NCBI RefSeq assembly: GCF_003568665.1
Contig: NZ_QXMH01000004.1
Coordinates: 657,343-721,342 of the forward strand
Length of the DNA: 64,000 bases
From: Chitinophaga alhagiae
Lineage (GTDB): Bacteria > Bacteroidota > Bacteroidia > Chitinophagales > Chitinophagaceae
Reading direction: 5' to 3'
Made by a program: the position numbers and the translations under genes
Shown: piece after piece, positions 1 to 9,337 of the stretch
Numbering within the stretch: position 1 is the first letter of the stretch
How the letters are laid out: each line of letters starts with the position of its first letter
Notes under the pieces: model-generated
What the model was told of the DNA's origin: nothing
The model's database searches: none
What the model saw: the letters and a program-made list of their open reading frames with translations, nothing else

Positions 1-7
1 TGTGACG

Positions 8-1615
8 TTATTTTTTGATTGATAAAACCTGGCCCTTTGCTTTCAGGCGCCGCGCCAGTATGGAATAGTCTACTTCCTGTACCGGTACGTTATTTTCCAG
101 CGCTACGGCAGCGGCAATACCGGCACTTTCTCCCAGCACCATCCAGGCCGGCTCCACCCTGATGGAGCTAAACGCCACGTGGGAGGCAGACACACATACG
201 GGCACCAGCAGGTTGGTGCATGCTTCCGCTTTGGGCACAATGCTGCGGTAAGGCACCTGGTAAGGAATGCCCTGGCCATTGATACGCGTTTTGGCGGGGA
301 AGATGGTGCCTTCGTTGATAAAACCGCCACCGGGCGTGGCTATCCGCTGGCAGTCGTGAGAATCTATAGGAAAGGATGCCACCGCTATTGCGTCTGGTTT
401 TTCTTTATGCTCCAGTATGTCTGCCTGTGTCAGGAAATAAGCGCCTTCCATGCGCCTGGCCTCCCGCACGTACAATACCGGCGGAAAGTGGCCATAGGCG
501 GCAAACTCATCTTTGGCATAGCCCATCTGCCGCATGCGCTGGCGCACGTTTTCCGGCACGGCGGTGTCTGTCATCAGGAAATACAGCAGCCCTTCCGTAT
601 AACTCCGGTGCCGCGCCCAGATGGCCTGGCGCTGTTTGTAAGATGCGTTGGGATAATCCCAGTTCTCTCCCACCAGTCCCAGGGAAAGCTGCCCGCCTAT
701 ACCGTTGTTGCCGTCCAGCTTGTTGCCGGGAATGGGGTACATATCGAAGGGGACGCCCGTTTTGGGGGCAACCTTGTAAAAGCGCCTGAACAGTTCGTAC
801 CGGCCTGCATCATAATCTGCCGGCCGGGTGAAGGGCACGCGGTTGGCCGGGTCTTCAGAGAGGCAAAGGCGGAAGCTGTAGGTCATGATGCGGTGGTCTC
901 CCTCCCCTTCCGGCGTTACGGTAGTGCCGGAAACGAGGGGCAGCGGCCGGCCGTTGTCTCCCCTGGAGCGCGCGCCTACAGCTTTCTTCTGGTACACTGC
1001 GCCCGCAAAAGATTCCCCAAATTCCGCACGGCCTTCCCGCCCTACGCGGAACGGTACTTTGGCGGCGGCCATCAGGTCCCCTTCATAGCTGGCGTCTATA
1101 AACACCTTGCCTGCAAACCGTTTACCCGAGCGCATGCGCAGGGTGCTCAGCTTTTTGCCGAACATGGCGGCCCGCTGCAGCGTTTCGTTCAGCACTACTG
1201 TTACGCCTGCTTCTTTCAGCATGGTATTGAACACCAGTTCCGCCACATGCGGCTCATACGTCCAGAACTTCGTGTCTTTTTCTGCTACGCGGTACGGCAG
1301 CGCAATACCTTTTTGACCGTAGTGCGCTTCCACTCTTTTATGGAACTCTTCAAACAGGCCGCCCAGCGCTTCGCGCAGCATCTGGTTGGAGTCACTGAAG
1401 CTGAGGCCGCCGCTCATCATGCCGCCTACCAGCGGCAGCGGCTCTACCAGCAATACCGTGCGGCCCTCCCTGGCGGCGGCTACGGCAGCGGTTACGCCGG
1501 CGGGCGTGCCGCCATATACAATAACATCGTAACTATCTGCCGGCCTCCCTGCATGCGCGGGTTTCCATGCTATCAAAAACATACATATCCATGCGTATAA
1601 CAACGTCTGCTTCAT
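8..1615 (-). CDS. Secreted FAD-dependent oxidoreductase (FAD_oxidored family)
   Basis: The 535-residue product starts with a cleavable-looking signal peptide ending near AHA (residues 20-22), so it is probably periplasmic. A dinucleotide-binding motif follows at about residues 29-50 (VYGGTPAGVTAA, a variant GxGxxG), then an acidic residue at the end of the second strand (LLVEP) and a GGMMSGGLS stretch. This is the layout of the FAD_oxidored family (PF12831), often found beside glycan-uptake genes in Bacteroidota. It starts 3 bp after the SusD stop codon, so it is the last gene of the sigma/FecR/SusC/SusD operon seen here and may oxidise a sugar or a sugar-linked group. The substrate cannot be read from the sequence. 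The stop codon is TAA at 8-10, so the gene is complete. Confidence 0.85.
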   Translation of the reverse strand: MKQTLLYAWICMFLIAWKPAHAGRPADSYDVIVYGGTPAGVTAAVAAAREGRTVLLVEPLPLVGGMMSGGLSFSDSNQMLREALGGLFEEFHKRVEAHYGQKGIALPYRVAEKDTKFWTYEPHVAELVFNTMLKEAGVTVVLNETLQRAAMFGKKLSTLRMRSGKRFAGKVFIDASYEGDLMAAAKVPFRVGREGRAEFGESFAGAVYQKKAVGARSRGDNGRPLPLVSGTTVTPEGEGDHRIMTYSFRLCLSEDPANRVPFTRPADYDAGRYELFRRFYKVAPKTGVPFDMYPIPGNKLDGNNGIGGQLSLGLVGENWDYPNASYKQRQAIWARHRSYTEGLLYFLMTDTAVPENVRQRMRQMGYAKDEFAAYGHFPPVLYVREARRMEGAYFLTQADILEHKEKPDAIAVASFPIDSHDCQRIATPGGGFINEGTIFPAKTRINGQGIPYQVPYRSIVPKAEACTNLLVPVCVSASHVAFSSIRVEPAWMVLGESAGIAAAVALENNVPVQEVDYSILARRLKAKGQVLSIKK

Positions 1616-1618
1616 GTG

Positions 1619-3046
1619 CTAGTATCCGGGATTTTGTGGTAACAGTAACGGGTTAAGGTTCAGCTCCCTGAACGGCACGGGCATCAGCTTCCTGTCTGCC
1701 GTAACGCTCATGTTGGAGAGGCGCGGGTCAACAGGGCGGTATTTGGCCTTGAAGGCTTCCATGGTGGCCACTTCTTTTCCCCAGCGGATCAGGTCGTGCC
1801 AGCGGTGGCCTTCATAACACAGCTCCAGCCTTCTTTCCTTTTCAAGCGCCAGCTGCGTGTCTGCCTTGGAGAGACCGGTGAGTGCGTCCAGGCCGGCCCT
1901 TACGCGGGTTTTGCTGATGTAGGTAAGCGCCTCTTCCGTTTTATTGTTCTGGTTAAGGGCTTCCGCGTACATCAACAGCACGTCTGCGTAACGAAGCACC
2001 GGCCAGTCGTTCCCCCCGTCGTTCAGCACGCTCACGTTATTCACAAATTTCCTGGACCAGTAATAGATCTTCGGGTTGGTGCCGTCTTTAAACACCCCCA
2101 TGTAGGCTGTTTTACGGAGGTCGTTATTATCAAAGGCATCATACAGGTCTTGCGTGCCCATGTTGTTGCTGAGCGCGCCCAGGCCTACCACGGAGGTGCC
2201 TGATTTCTGCGGTGCAAAGGCATGCGCAAAAGAGTTGCCCAGCCCTATTCCACCGGCCACATACTGTACGGAAAAGATCACTTCGGAATTGTTGTCATTA
2301 CCGGGGCCGAACAGTTTGGCCAGGTTAGGCTCAAACGTATAGGCGGGTACCACCTGCGCCAGTTTGGCTTCCGCCAGTTCCCATTTTTGCTGCTGCAGGT
2401 ACGCTTTCCCCAGCAATGCCCTGGCCGCACCGCTGGTGGCGCGGCCCACGTTCACCCCGGTGAACTTCGGCGGAAGGAGGGCCTCGGCGTCCAGCAGGTC
2501 TTTTTCTATTTGCGCGTATATGTCTTCCGCCGGGGTGCGGGCATAGGTGTACGCTTCCGCTTCTGTGGCCAGCTCTTTCAGTACCAGCGGCACATTGCCG
2601 AAGAGGCGCACCAGGTTGAAGTACATGAGGGCACGGAGAAATTTGGCCTCGCCGGTGTACTGGTCTTTCAGTTCGCTGCTCATGTCAATGCCGCCTATGC
2701 GGTCAAGAATGATGTTGGCCGCGGCAATGGTGCGGTACCCCTGGTTCCAGGGGCCTGATACGCCGCCGGTAGAGCGGAAGGTCAGCCAGTCAAACTCCCC
2801 GTAGCTGCCTTCGTTCTCGGTGAATACCTGCGTATTGTCTGACGGCAGTTCGAAATAGATCCAGAAGCCGTTGTAAATATCCCGCAGGTTGCCATATGCG
2901 CCGGTCAACGCCGCGCGGATGTCTGCTTCCGTTTTATAATAGTTGCCTACCGGTATCACGTGTTGCGGCGTAATCTCTACAAATCCGCTGCAACCCGCTG
3001 CCGCCAGTGAAATGGCCAATATGGGAATATATTTTTTCAGATGCAT
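1619..3046 (-). CDS. SusD/RagB-type outer-membrane glycan-binding lipoprotein
   Basis: The 475-residue protein begins with a lipoprotein signal (hydrophobic stretch, then AAAGC with Cys19), so it should be an outer-membrane surface lipoprotein. The middle carries the TPR-like helices of the SusD family (GEAKFLRALMYFNLVRLFG), and the C-terminal part has the typical LMYAEALNQ and ERRLELCYEGHRWHDLIRWG segments. Members cap the SusC barrel and capture oligosaccharides. It lies 18 bp after SusC and 3 bp before the FAD enzyme, so the three are co-transcribed. The ligand is unknown. Confidence 0.95.
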   Translation of the reverse strand: MHLKKYIPILAISLAAAGCSGFVEITPQHVIPVGNYYKTEADIRAALTGAYGNLRDIYNGFWIYFELPSDNTQVFTENEGSYGEFDWLTFRSTGGVSGPWNQGYRTIAAANIILDRIGGIDMSSELKDQYTGEAKFLRALMYFNLVRLFGNVPLVLKELATEAEAYTYARTPAEDIYAQIEKDLLDAEALLPPKFTGVNVGRATSGAARALLGKAYLQQQKWELAEAKLAQVVPAYTFEPNLAKLFGPGNDNNSEVIFSVQYVAGGIGLGNSFAHAFAPQKSGTSVVGLGALSNNMGTQDLYDAFDNNDLRKTAYMGVFKDGTNPKIYYWSRKFVNNVSVLNDGGNDWPVLRYADVLLMYAEALNQNNKTEEALTYISKTRVRAGLDALTGLSKADTQLALEKERRLELCYEGHRWHDLIRWGKEVATMEAFKAKYRPVDPRLSNMSVTADRKLMPVPFRELNLNPLLLPQNPGY

Positions 3047-3064
3047 GATGTGCTGGTTTAGTGT

Positions 3065-6000
3065 TTAAAAACCCAGGTTAAGGCCGGCAATGAACACCCG
3101 GTTAGCCGGGTAAGTGCCCTGGTCTACACCGGGGCGGTATACGGAGTCTCCGGTAACGCTGGTCTCCGGATTGTACCAGTTGTACCTGGTAATGGTGAAC
3201 AGGTTTTGCGCGGTTACATAACAGCGGAGCGCCTGTATCTTTACTTTGCGCAATACGCCCGCCGGTAAAGTATACCCGAGCGTAACGTTGCGCAGGCGGA
3301 GGAAAGACGCGTCAGACACGGCCATATTGGTGAGGTTGTTCAGCGGCGTAACACCGGAGGCCAGCGGGGCCGGGTATTCCGCAGCTTTATCCGGCTGCTG
3401 CGGGTCAAAAATGTTGTTGTAGTACGCGGGACTGGTGTTCACGTTATGAATGCCGAACTGGTGGCGCACGTTGCCGTTGATCACGTTTACGCCCTGTACG
3501 CCCTGTACAATGAATGAAAGGTCTATGTTCCGGTATTGCAGGGTGCTGTTGAGGCCATAAATAAAATCGGGGAAACCATGGCCCAGCACGGCGCGGTCGT
3601 TCTCATCTATCTTGCCGTCGTTATTCTGGTCTTTGATGATCCAGTCGCCTATCTTGTTGCCCGTTACCCATTGGGGGTATGCGTCCAGGTCATGCGCCGT
3701 TCTGAAAATGCCTGCTACCTGGTAACCGTACATCAGCCCCAGCGGATCGCCGGTCTTCACCTGGAATACATTGTCCCATCCAAAAATGGCGGCGTCTGGC
3801 GGTAAAGACGACGGGCCTCCCAGGTCCAGCACCCTGGTGCGGTTGGCAGACGCATTTGCTTCCAGCGTCCACCGCACGGGGCCCAGGTCAAAGTTGGCTT
3901 TGGCGTTCACTTCAAGGCCCTGGTTACGCAGTTTGCCAAGGTTGGTACGGAAGGAAGCCGCATAGCCGATAATGGCGGGCAGGTCTTTCTGGAAGAGCAT
4001 GCCTTCCGTTTCGCGGGTATAATAGTCTACCGAGAGGCTGTATTTATCATGCAGGAAACCCAGCTCCAGCCCTACATCCGTTTGGCGGTTCTTTTCCCAG
4101 GTAAGGTTGTAGTTGGCAAAGCCAGACTGGGCGCTGCCGTAGGTGCGCTGGTTGCCGAAGCCGTAGTCTCTCGGAACAATATTGTTGGCCCAGGTAAAGT
4201 CGCCAATGTTGGCGTTGCCGGTCTCCCCGTAGCTGGCGCGTACTTTCACTTCGTTCAACACATGGCTGACAGCCTGCATGAACGGCTCCTGGCTGATGCG
4301 CCATGCGGCGGAAACAGACGGGAAGGAAGCAAAGCGGTTGCTGGGGCCGAAGCGGGAAGAACCATCGCGGCGGAGCGCGGCAGACAGCAGGTATTTGTTC
4401 TTATAGTCATAGTTCAGCCTGCCGCCGACAGAAAGAAAAGAGTTCTGGCTGTAGGCCAGTGAACCTACCAGGTCTGATGAGGCCAGCGGGTTTTCCAGCA
4501 AGGCCGTGGTATAGGTGCCGGAGCGGCCCGCCGCGCTGGTAGACTTGGCCTGGTAGCGCTGCAGGGAGTATAACACCAGCGCGTTGAAGTGATGCGCTTC
4601 CCCGATGCTGCCGTTGTAAGAGAGGGTATTTTCCCACAGCCAGTCTACTACGGAAGACTGGTTCTCGGAAGAATAGATCTGCGCCATCACCGGGTTGGAC
4701 AGGCTGGCGGCCGGCGCGCTGTTATTGGCCAGCGTGGCCGGTATATACGCATACTGATCGTTAATGTTGAGCGTAGCGCCAAGGGATGTTTTCAGCTTCA
4801 GGTGCTTCACCGGCTCGTATTCCAGGAAGCTGTTGCCCAGCAGGCGGTATTCTTTCACGCGGTTCTTGTACAGCTCCAGTACCGCCAGCGGGTTGTAAAG
4901 GCTGGCCTGGAAAAACACGCCGTTAGCCGAGTTCCTCAGCCCGCGGTACCCCTGCGCATAATCCCCGTCTGCCGCGTATACCGGCACTACGGGCGGCATC
5001 AGTACGGTGGAATGTATAGGGCTGGGCAAACCGCGGCCACCCGCCGTTTCCCCGGAAGACGCCTCACTGAACTGCCCGCCGGCAGGCTGCCGCCACTGGT
5101 CTGAGAACGAGGGCGCCATGGAGATGCCGAGCTTCAGTTTAGGATGAAGGTCCGCGTCCATATTGAAGCGCAGGTTGTACCGTTTGTACGAGGTGCCGCG
5201 CATGGTGCCTGTTTGATCAAAATAGCCGCCAGACACAGAGTAGCGCGCCTTTTCAGAACCGCCCCGCGCGGAAAGCTGGAAGTCGGAAATAGGCGCCTGC
5301 CGGAAGATCACATCCTGCCAGTCTACATCCGGCAGGCTCTGCGGGTCTGTATCAAATACGGCGGGATAGGTTACGTTGCGGAGGCGCGCCGCAAATTTTG
5401 CGTAATCGATATATTCATCGCGGCGCAGCAGGTCTACCTTTTTAGCGATCTGCTGCATGCCGGTGTAAGCGGAGAGATTGAACGCCGCTTTACCTGCCTT
5501 GCCTCTTTTAGTGGTCACGATCACCACGCCGTTGGCCGCCCTGGAACCGTAAATAGCCGCGGAGGCCGCGTCTTTCAACAGCTCAACGGACTCAATGTCT
5601 GCCGGGTTGATGAGGTCGAACTGGGTAGACTCCTGCAGGGGGTAGCCATCTACCACGTACAGCGGATCGCTGCTGGTGCCCAGCGAGCCCACGCCACGTA
5701 TCCTGATAGTAGGCGGTTCTCCCGGGTAGCCGCCCCTGGCAGATTGTACCTGTATACCGGGGGCCAGCCCCGCCAGCGCTTCGCCCGGTGTTGATACCGG
5801 CTGCCGCGCCATGGCCGCGCCGCCTATCTTGGAAATAGCGGTGGTTACCTTTTTGCTGCTCTGCTCTCCGTACCCGATCACCACCACTTCTCCCAGGGCT
5901 TTCTGCTGCTCTTCCAGCACCACCTCCAGTGCAGCGGCGCCGTTAACGGCCACCTCTTTCGGGGAAAACCCGATGAAAGAGAACATCAGCACCGCATCAT

Positions 6001-6460
6001 CACCGGCCGCAATACGGAAGGCACCGGCAGCGTCCGTTACCGTGGCGCTGGCCGTGTTCTTCACCCTGATGCTGACACCGGGCAGCGGCTCCCCTTTGGC
6101 GCTGGTGACCCGGCCGGTCACGTTCTTTTGCTGCGGCGGCGCCTGGCCTGGAGCGGCCGCCGCCTTTCTGCGGATCACCACGGTTTTGTAGTCATCATTA
6201 AAAATGATATCTACCGCTTCCCCGCTGAAACACTTTTGCAGTACCTCTTTCAGCGGCGTGTTGCTGAACTCGAGCGTAAGCGGTTTCAGGTTTTTCAGCA
6301 ACGCTGCGTCTGCAATAAAGTTGCGGCCGGTTTGCTCCGTTAGCTGGTAGAACACTTCTTTGATAGACGCATTCTTTACGCGGATGCTGACCTGTTGTGA
6401 GAACCCCTGTGCGCCGGCCAGCAAAAGGACGCTCAGGAAAAAAGTAAAACTCAGTTTCAT
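3065..6460 (-). CDS. SusC/RagA-type TonB-dependent transporter with N-terminal STN domain
   Basis: I start it at the ATG at 6458-6460, which has a CAGGAG-like site about 8 bp upstream and a clear signal peptide (MKLSFTFFLSVLLLAGAQG); a longer reading frame begins at 6517. The 1131-residue protein has an STN (secretin/TonB N-terminus) domain at about 25-100, which in this family contacts FecR, then a carboxypeptidase-regulatory-like beta domain at about 115-195. The plug follows (GEVVVIGYGEQ, then IRIRGVGSLG and LYVVDGYPL), then a 22-strand-type barrel ending in a C-terminal phenylalanine. It imports glycans bound by the adjacent SusD. The STN domain and the upstream FecR and sigma genes point to transporter-driven trans-envelope activation. 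Confidence 0.95.
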   Translation of the reverse strand: MKLSFTFFLSVLLLAGAQGFSQQVSIRVKNASIKEVFYQLTEQTGRNFIADAALLKNLKPLTLEFSNTPLKEVLQKCFSGEAVDIIFNDDYKTVVIRRKAAAAPGQAPPQQKNVTGRVTSAKGEPLPGVSIRVKNTASATVTDAAGAFRIAAGDDAVLMFSFIGFSPKEVAVNGAAALEVVLEEQQKALGEVVVIGYGEQSSKKVTTAISKIGGAAMARQPVSTPGEALAGLAPGIQVQSARGGYPGEPPTIRIRGVGSLGTSSDPLYVVDGYPLQESTQFDLINPADIESVELLKDAASAAIYGSRAANGVVIVTTKRGKAGKAAFNLSAYTGMQQIAKKVDLLRRDEYIDYAKFAARLRNVTYPAVFDTDPQSLPDVDWQDVIFRQAPISDFQLSARGGSEKARYSVSGGYFDQTGTMRGTSYKRYNLRFNMDADLHPKLKLGISMAPSFSDQWRQPAGGQFSEASSGETAGGRGLPSPIHSTVLMPPVVPVYAADGDYAQGYRGLRNSANGVFFQASLYNPLAVLELYKNRVKEYRLLGNSFLEYEPVKHLKLKTSLGATLNINDQYAYIPATLANNSAPAASLSNPVMAQIYSSENQSSVVDWLWENTLSYNGSIGEAHHFNALVLYSLQRYQAKSTSAAGRSGTYTTALLENPLASSDLVGSLAYSQNSFLSVGGRLNYDYKNKYLLSAALRRDGSSRFGPSNRFASFPSVSAAWRISQEPFMQAVSHVLNEVKVRASYGETGNANIGDFTWANNIVPRDYGFGNQRTYGSAQSGFANYNLTWEKNRQTDVGLELGFLHDKYSLSVDYYTRETEGMLFQKDLPAIIGYAASFRTNLGKLRNQGLEVNAKANFDLGPVRWTLEANASANRTRVLDLGGPSSLPPDAAIFGWDNVFQVKTGDPLGLMYGYQVAGIFRTAHDLDAYPQWVTGNKIGDWIIKDQNNDGKIDENDRAVLGHGFPDFIYGLNSTLQYRNIDLSFIVQGVQGVNVINGNVRHQFGIHNVNTSPAYYNNIFDPQQPDKAAEYPAPLASGVTPLNNLTNMAVSDASFLRLRNVTLGYTLPAGVLRKVKIQALRCYVTAQNLFTITRYNWYNPETSVTGDSVYRPGVDQGTYPANRVFIAGLNLGF

Positions 6461-6539
6461 AACACTCCTGGAATTTTTGAAAAATAAAAGCCCCGCATGC
6501 CGCCTCCTGTGCAGCATGAACAGCTATTGAACAGCTCTT

Positions 6540-7688
6540 CTATTGTTTGATTACCGTAACTTTATTGCCCTCAATTTTAAAACGGACGCTATTGGTTTGC
6601 TCAATGGTCCTCAGCAGGTTCACAAGGTCCCGTGAACGCTGGTAGTTACCCTGAAAGGCCACGCCGGTCATATCCCCTTCGTATCGTACTTCAATGTTGT
6701 ACCAGCGGGCAAGCCTGGTCATAATATCCCTGATGTTCTCATTGTTAAAAATGAACAGGCCTTTCTTCCATGCCATTACATCATTCACATCTGCCGCCAT
6801 CACCCGTATGGCCTCCTGCCCGCCGCCGTTAACGGCCATCTGGCCGGGTTGCAGCAGCACCGGCTGGCCGGGCGTGTTCCGCACCCGCACCGATCCTTCC
6901 AGCAGGGTGGTCCTGATAGCGCCTTCTTCCGTATAGGCGTTGATGTTAAAGTGCGTGCCCAATACTTCTACCTGCTGCCCGCGTGCCTGTACCAGGAAGG
7001 GGCGTTTTACGGCGGCGTTGCCCACCTGCCCTGTTTGTTTGTTCACTTCAAAGTAGGCCTCCCCGCTTAGTTCCACCTGCCTGGCATGCTGCAGGAACCT
7101 GACGGGGTAACGCAGGCTGGATGCGGCATTCAGCCATACGCGGCTGCCATCGGGCAACGTTACCTGGTATTGTCCGCCGGGCGGCGTGGTAATGGTATTG
7201 TAAGTTTCCGGGCCATCCGCGGGGCTATCCGCGCCGGAATACAGCAGCTCCCCTTCCGCCGTTTTATCTACATGCAGGCCTTCTTCGCTGGCAAGGCGGC
7301 CGATGGGGGCATCCGCCAGGCTCACCTTTTTGCCGCTGGCCAGCGTCAACACGGCCTGGTTGCCGCCGGGCGGTATGTTAGCTTCCGGCAAATACGTGGC
7401 CACTGCCGGCGCGGCCGGTTGCCCGCCGGGGGCCAGGTAGTACAGCCCTGCGGCAATGCCCAGCAATACTGCCGCGGCCGCGGCCCAGCGCGGCCAGAGG
7501 CGTCTTGTGCGCGGCAACCGTGCCTGGAGGTCTTGCAGGCCATGTTCATATTCTTCCTGCATCTGCTGCGCGGTGAGGTCTGAGGGCGGCAGGCCCTGTT
7601 GCAGGTACCAGCTTTCCACCAGCGCTTTTTCTTCGCTGGTAGCTTGCCCGGAAAGGTATTTATCTAGCAGTTCTTTGGCGTTCTTCAT
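6540..7688 (-). CDS. FecR-family anti-sigma factor (membrane)
   Basis: The preferred start is the ATG at 7686-7688 (MKNAKELLDKYLSG); an upstream frame adds ten residues. The 382-residue protein has an N-terminal cytoplasmic helical region that should bind the sigma factor. One membrane helix follows near residues 75-95 (WAAAAAVLLGIAAGLYYLAP). The periplasmic FecR domain contains the TTPPGGQYQVTLPDGSRVWLNAAS signature region and SGEAYFEV, and a DUF4974-like C-terminal domain near residues 310-380 should meet the SusC STN domain. It lies between the ECF sigma gene and susC, the normal order for these switches. Confidence 0.93.
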   Translation of the reverse strand: MKNAKELLDKYLSGQATSEEKALVESWYLQQGLPPSDLTAQQMQEEYEHGLQDLQARLPRTRRLWPRWAAAAAVLLGIAAGLYYLAPGGQPAAPAVATYLPEANIPPGGNQAVLTLASGKKVSLADAPIGRLASEEGLHVDKTAEGELLYSGADSPADGPETYNTITTPPGGQYQVTLPDGSRVWLNAASSLRYPVRFLQHARQVELSGEAYFEVNKQTGQVGNAAVKRPFLVQARGQQVEVLGTHFNINAYTEEGAIRTTLLEGSVRVRNTPGQPVLLQPGQMAVNGGGQEAIRVMAADVNDVMAWKKGLFIFNNENIRDIMTRLARWYNIEVRYEGDMTGVAFQGNYQRSRDLVNLLRTIEQTNSVRFKIEGNKVTVIKQ

Positions 7689-7767
7689 CGTGGAATGGGC
7701 ATTTTGCCCGCTGTACACTTATATGACACGCTACTGAAAGGGAGGGGGTATACGATCTGAAAAAAAA

Positions 7768-8334
7768 TCAGAAGAAAATGGAAAAAACGCGGGCGCCCAG
7801 CCGCACCTTGAGAATACGCAGCGCGTTCCTGACCTGGGTGCGCACTGTCAGGGGGCTGATAGACAGCTCTTCCGCTATTTGCTGGTGGCTCATGTTGAGG
7901 TGGCGGCTCATTTCAAAAATAAGCCGCATCTGCGCGGGCAAGGCGGCTACTTCCTGCTCCACAAGGCGTATCAGCTCTTTTTCCCGGAGCTTTTCATCTG
8001 TAATGTTCTCTCCTTCTTCTATAAATTGCTGCAGGGAGCGGGCAAAGGTATCATGCACTTTCTGATGGCGGATGATGTTCAGCAGCCTGTTCCTGACGGA
8101 GGTATACAGGTAGGCGGCCAGGCTGGTGGTGACCTGCAGTTGCTCGCGGTTATGCCAGAGGGAAACAAAGATGTCCTGCACCACGTCACGCACCTCTTCC
8201 CTGTCTGGAAAGCGCCTATAGGCGTGGCTGTAAAGGATGCCCTGGTACCTTTTGTATATTTCGTTCAGGGCCTCCCGGTCACCCGCCTTCAACATGCCTA
8301 ACAATTGCTGGTCACTATGTGATTGGTATAGCAT
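7768..8334 (-). CDS. ECF RNA polymerase sigma factor (FecI/RpoE type)
   Basis: The 188-residue protein has sigma region 2 at about residues 10-85 (LNEIYKRYQGILYSHAYR, then VRDVVQDIFVSLW) and a region 4 helix-turn-helix at about 130-182 (LPAQMRLIFEMSR, then SHQQIAEELSISPLTVRTQV). It is the cytoplasmic partner of the FecR protein encoded 79 bp downstream and should direct RNA polymerase to the susC operon. The length is normal for the family. Confidence 0.94.
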   Translation of the reverse strand: MLYQSHSDQQLLGMLKAGDREALNEIYKRYQGILYSHAYRRFPDREEVRDVVQDIFVSLWHNREQLQVTTSLAAYLYTSVRNRLLNIIRHQKVHDTFARSLQQFIEEGENITDEKLREKELIRLVEQEVAALPAQMRLIFEMSRHLNMSHQQIAEELSISPLTVRTQVRNALRILKVRLGARVFSIFF

Positions 8335-8706
8335 TGAGCCCGTTTACATGACTACTGTGTAACAGTGGAATTTGCATAAATATAATAGAATTATCAGAAT
8401 TTGCAGTACGGGCTGATTTTGCGGGAGCGGGCCACCGCTCCTGCAGCGATATTTCAATTGACATAAATATTTTTCCTGTAAAAATGAAGATATGCCCTAT
8501 ATTTGATCATCATTTCACAATTTGACCCTTGAGAAGTCTAATGTTTTCCCGGTTGCCCAGTAACCTATAAGAATTAATACCAAACTCTCTGCAGAGGAAT
8601 TTCTACCTCTCTGTAGCAGTCTTCCAGGATGTCTTTAGCTGAAATCATGTAAGCAGAACAATCGCTTTTGGAAAAAGATATTGTTTACTCCTTAATCAAA
8701 TGATCT
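8335..8706. promoter_or_regulatory. Divergent intergenic region with candidate promoter
   Basis: This 372-bp AT-rich gap separates the minus-strand sigma gene from the plus-strand collar-protein gene. On the plus strand TATATTTG at 8498-8505 is a perfect match to the Bacteroidota TAnnTTTG element. The upstream -33 region has only TTTT near 8471-8474, not TTTG. If the promoter is real, the leader before the 8707 ATG is about 195 nt. I see no gene here and no convincing riboswitch. Confidence 0.35.
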
Positions 8707-9297
8707 ATGGAACCTTACCTTGCACTTATCTGCATTTTCGGCGGCAATTTTGCTATCAGGGGCTGGGCTTTCTGCCAGGGACAACTCTTGTCCATTGCCC
8801 AGAACTCCGCGTTGTTTTCCCTGTTGGGCACTACTTATGGCGGAGACGGCCAAACCACTTTTGCATTGCCTGACCTCAGGGGCCGCGCGCCCATCGGTAT
8901 TGGCCAGGGCCCCGGCCTTCCCAACTATGTACTGGGTCAAATGGCCGGCACCACTACGACCACGCTGCTGATCACCAACATGCCTGCGCACAACCACATA
9001 GCGGACCCCAGCGGGCTGAGCGTAACGCCTTCCGCCAGCACGGCCAATGGCAGCACCAACATTCCGGCCGCGGACCTGGTGCCCGCGCAAGTGCCCGTAA
9101 TAGGCAGCGGCCCTAACGCTGTTACGGTAAGGGCGTATGGCAAGCAGGACAATACCACCACGCTGGCGCCTGGCAAAACAAGCGGCACAATAGGCATCAG
9201 CATGGCCGGCGGCAGCCAGCCCTTCAACATCCAGGACCCGTACCTGGCCATGAATTACCTGATCGCTACGGCAGGCATTTTCCCTCCCAGAAGCTGA
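8707..9297 (+). CDS. Phage tail collar domain protein (microcystin-dependent-protein type)
   Basis: The 196-residue protein matches the collar/MdpB layout: an N-terminal segment (GGNFAIRGWAFCQGQLLSI), then the collar domain (FSLLGTTYGGDGQTTFALPDLRGRAPIG, residues 36-64), a Gly/Thr-rich middle, the MPAHNH motif near 95-100 and a C-terminal NYLIATAGIFP. Such proteins resemble tail-fibre collars but in Bacteroidota often occur as chromosomal genes unrelated to an active prophage. There is no signal peptide. It precedes the binding-protein-like gene by 40 bp and probably shares its transcript. The biological role is unknown. Confidence 0.88.
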   Translation: MEPYLALICIFGGNFAIRGWAFCQGQLLSIAQNSALFSLLGTTYGGDGQTTFALPDLRGRAPIGIGQGPGLPNYVLGQMAGTTTTTLLITNMPAHNHIADPSGLSVTPSASTANGSTNIPAADLVPAQVPVIGSGPNAVTVRAYGKQDNTTTLAPGKTSGTIGISMAGGSQPFNIQDPYLAMNYLIATAGIFPPRS

Positions 9298-9337
9298 TCA
9301 TACAACGTATCACCCTAATTACCAAGATCAGCGCTTC

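Noticed and set aside
179..1600. Long plus-strand frame opposite the FAD oxidoreductase
   Set aside because: It is a shadow of a well-supported gene on the other strand; its product has no domain and a skewed composition. The same holds for the long plus-strand frames opposite the patatin gene (19710-21731) and the sulfatase (34113-35327).
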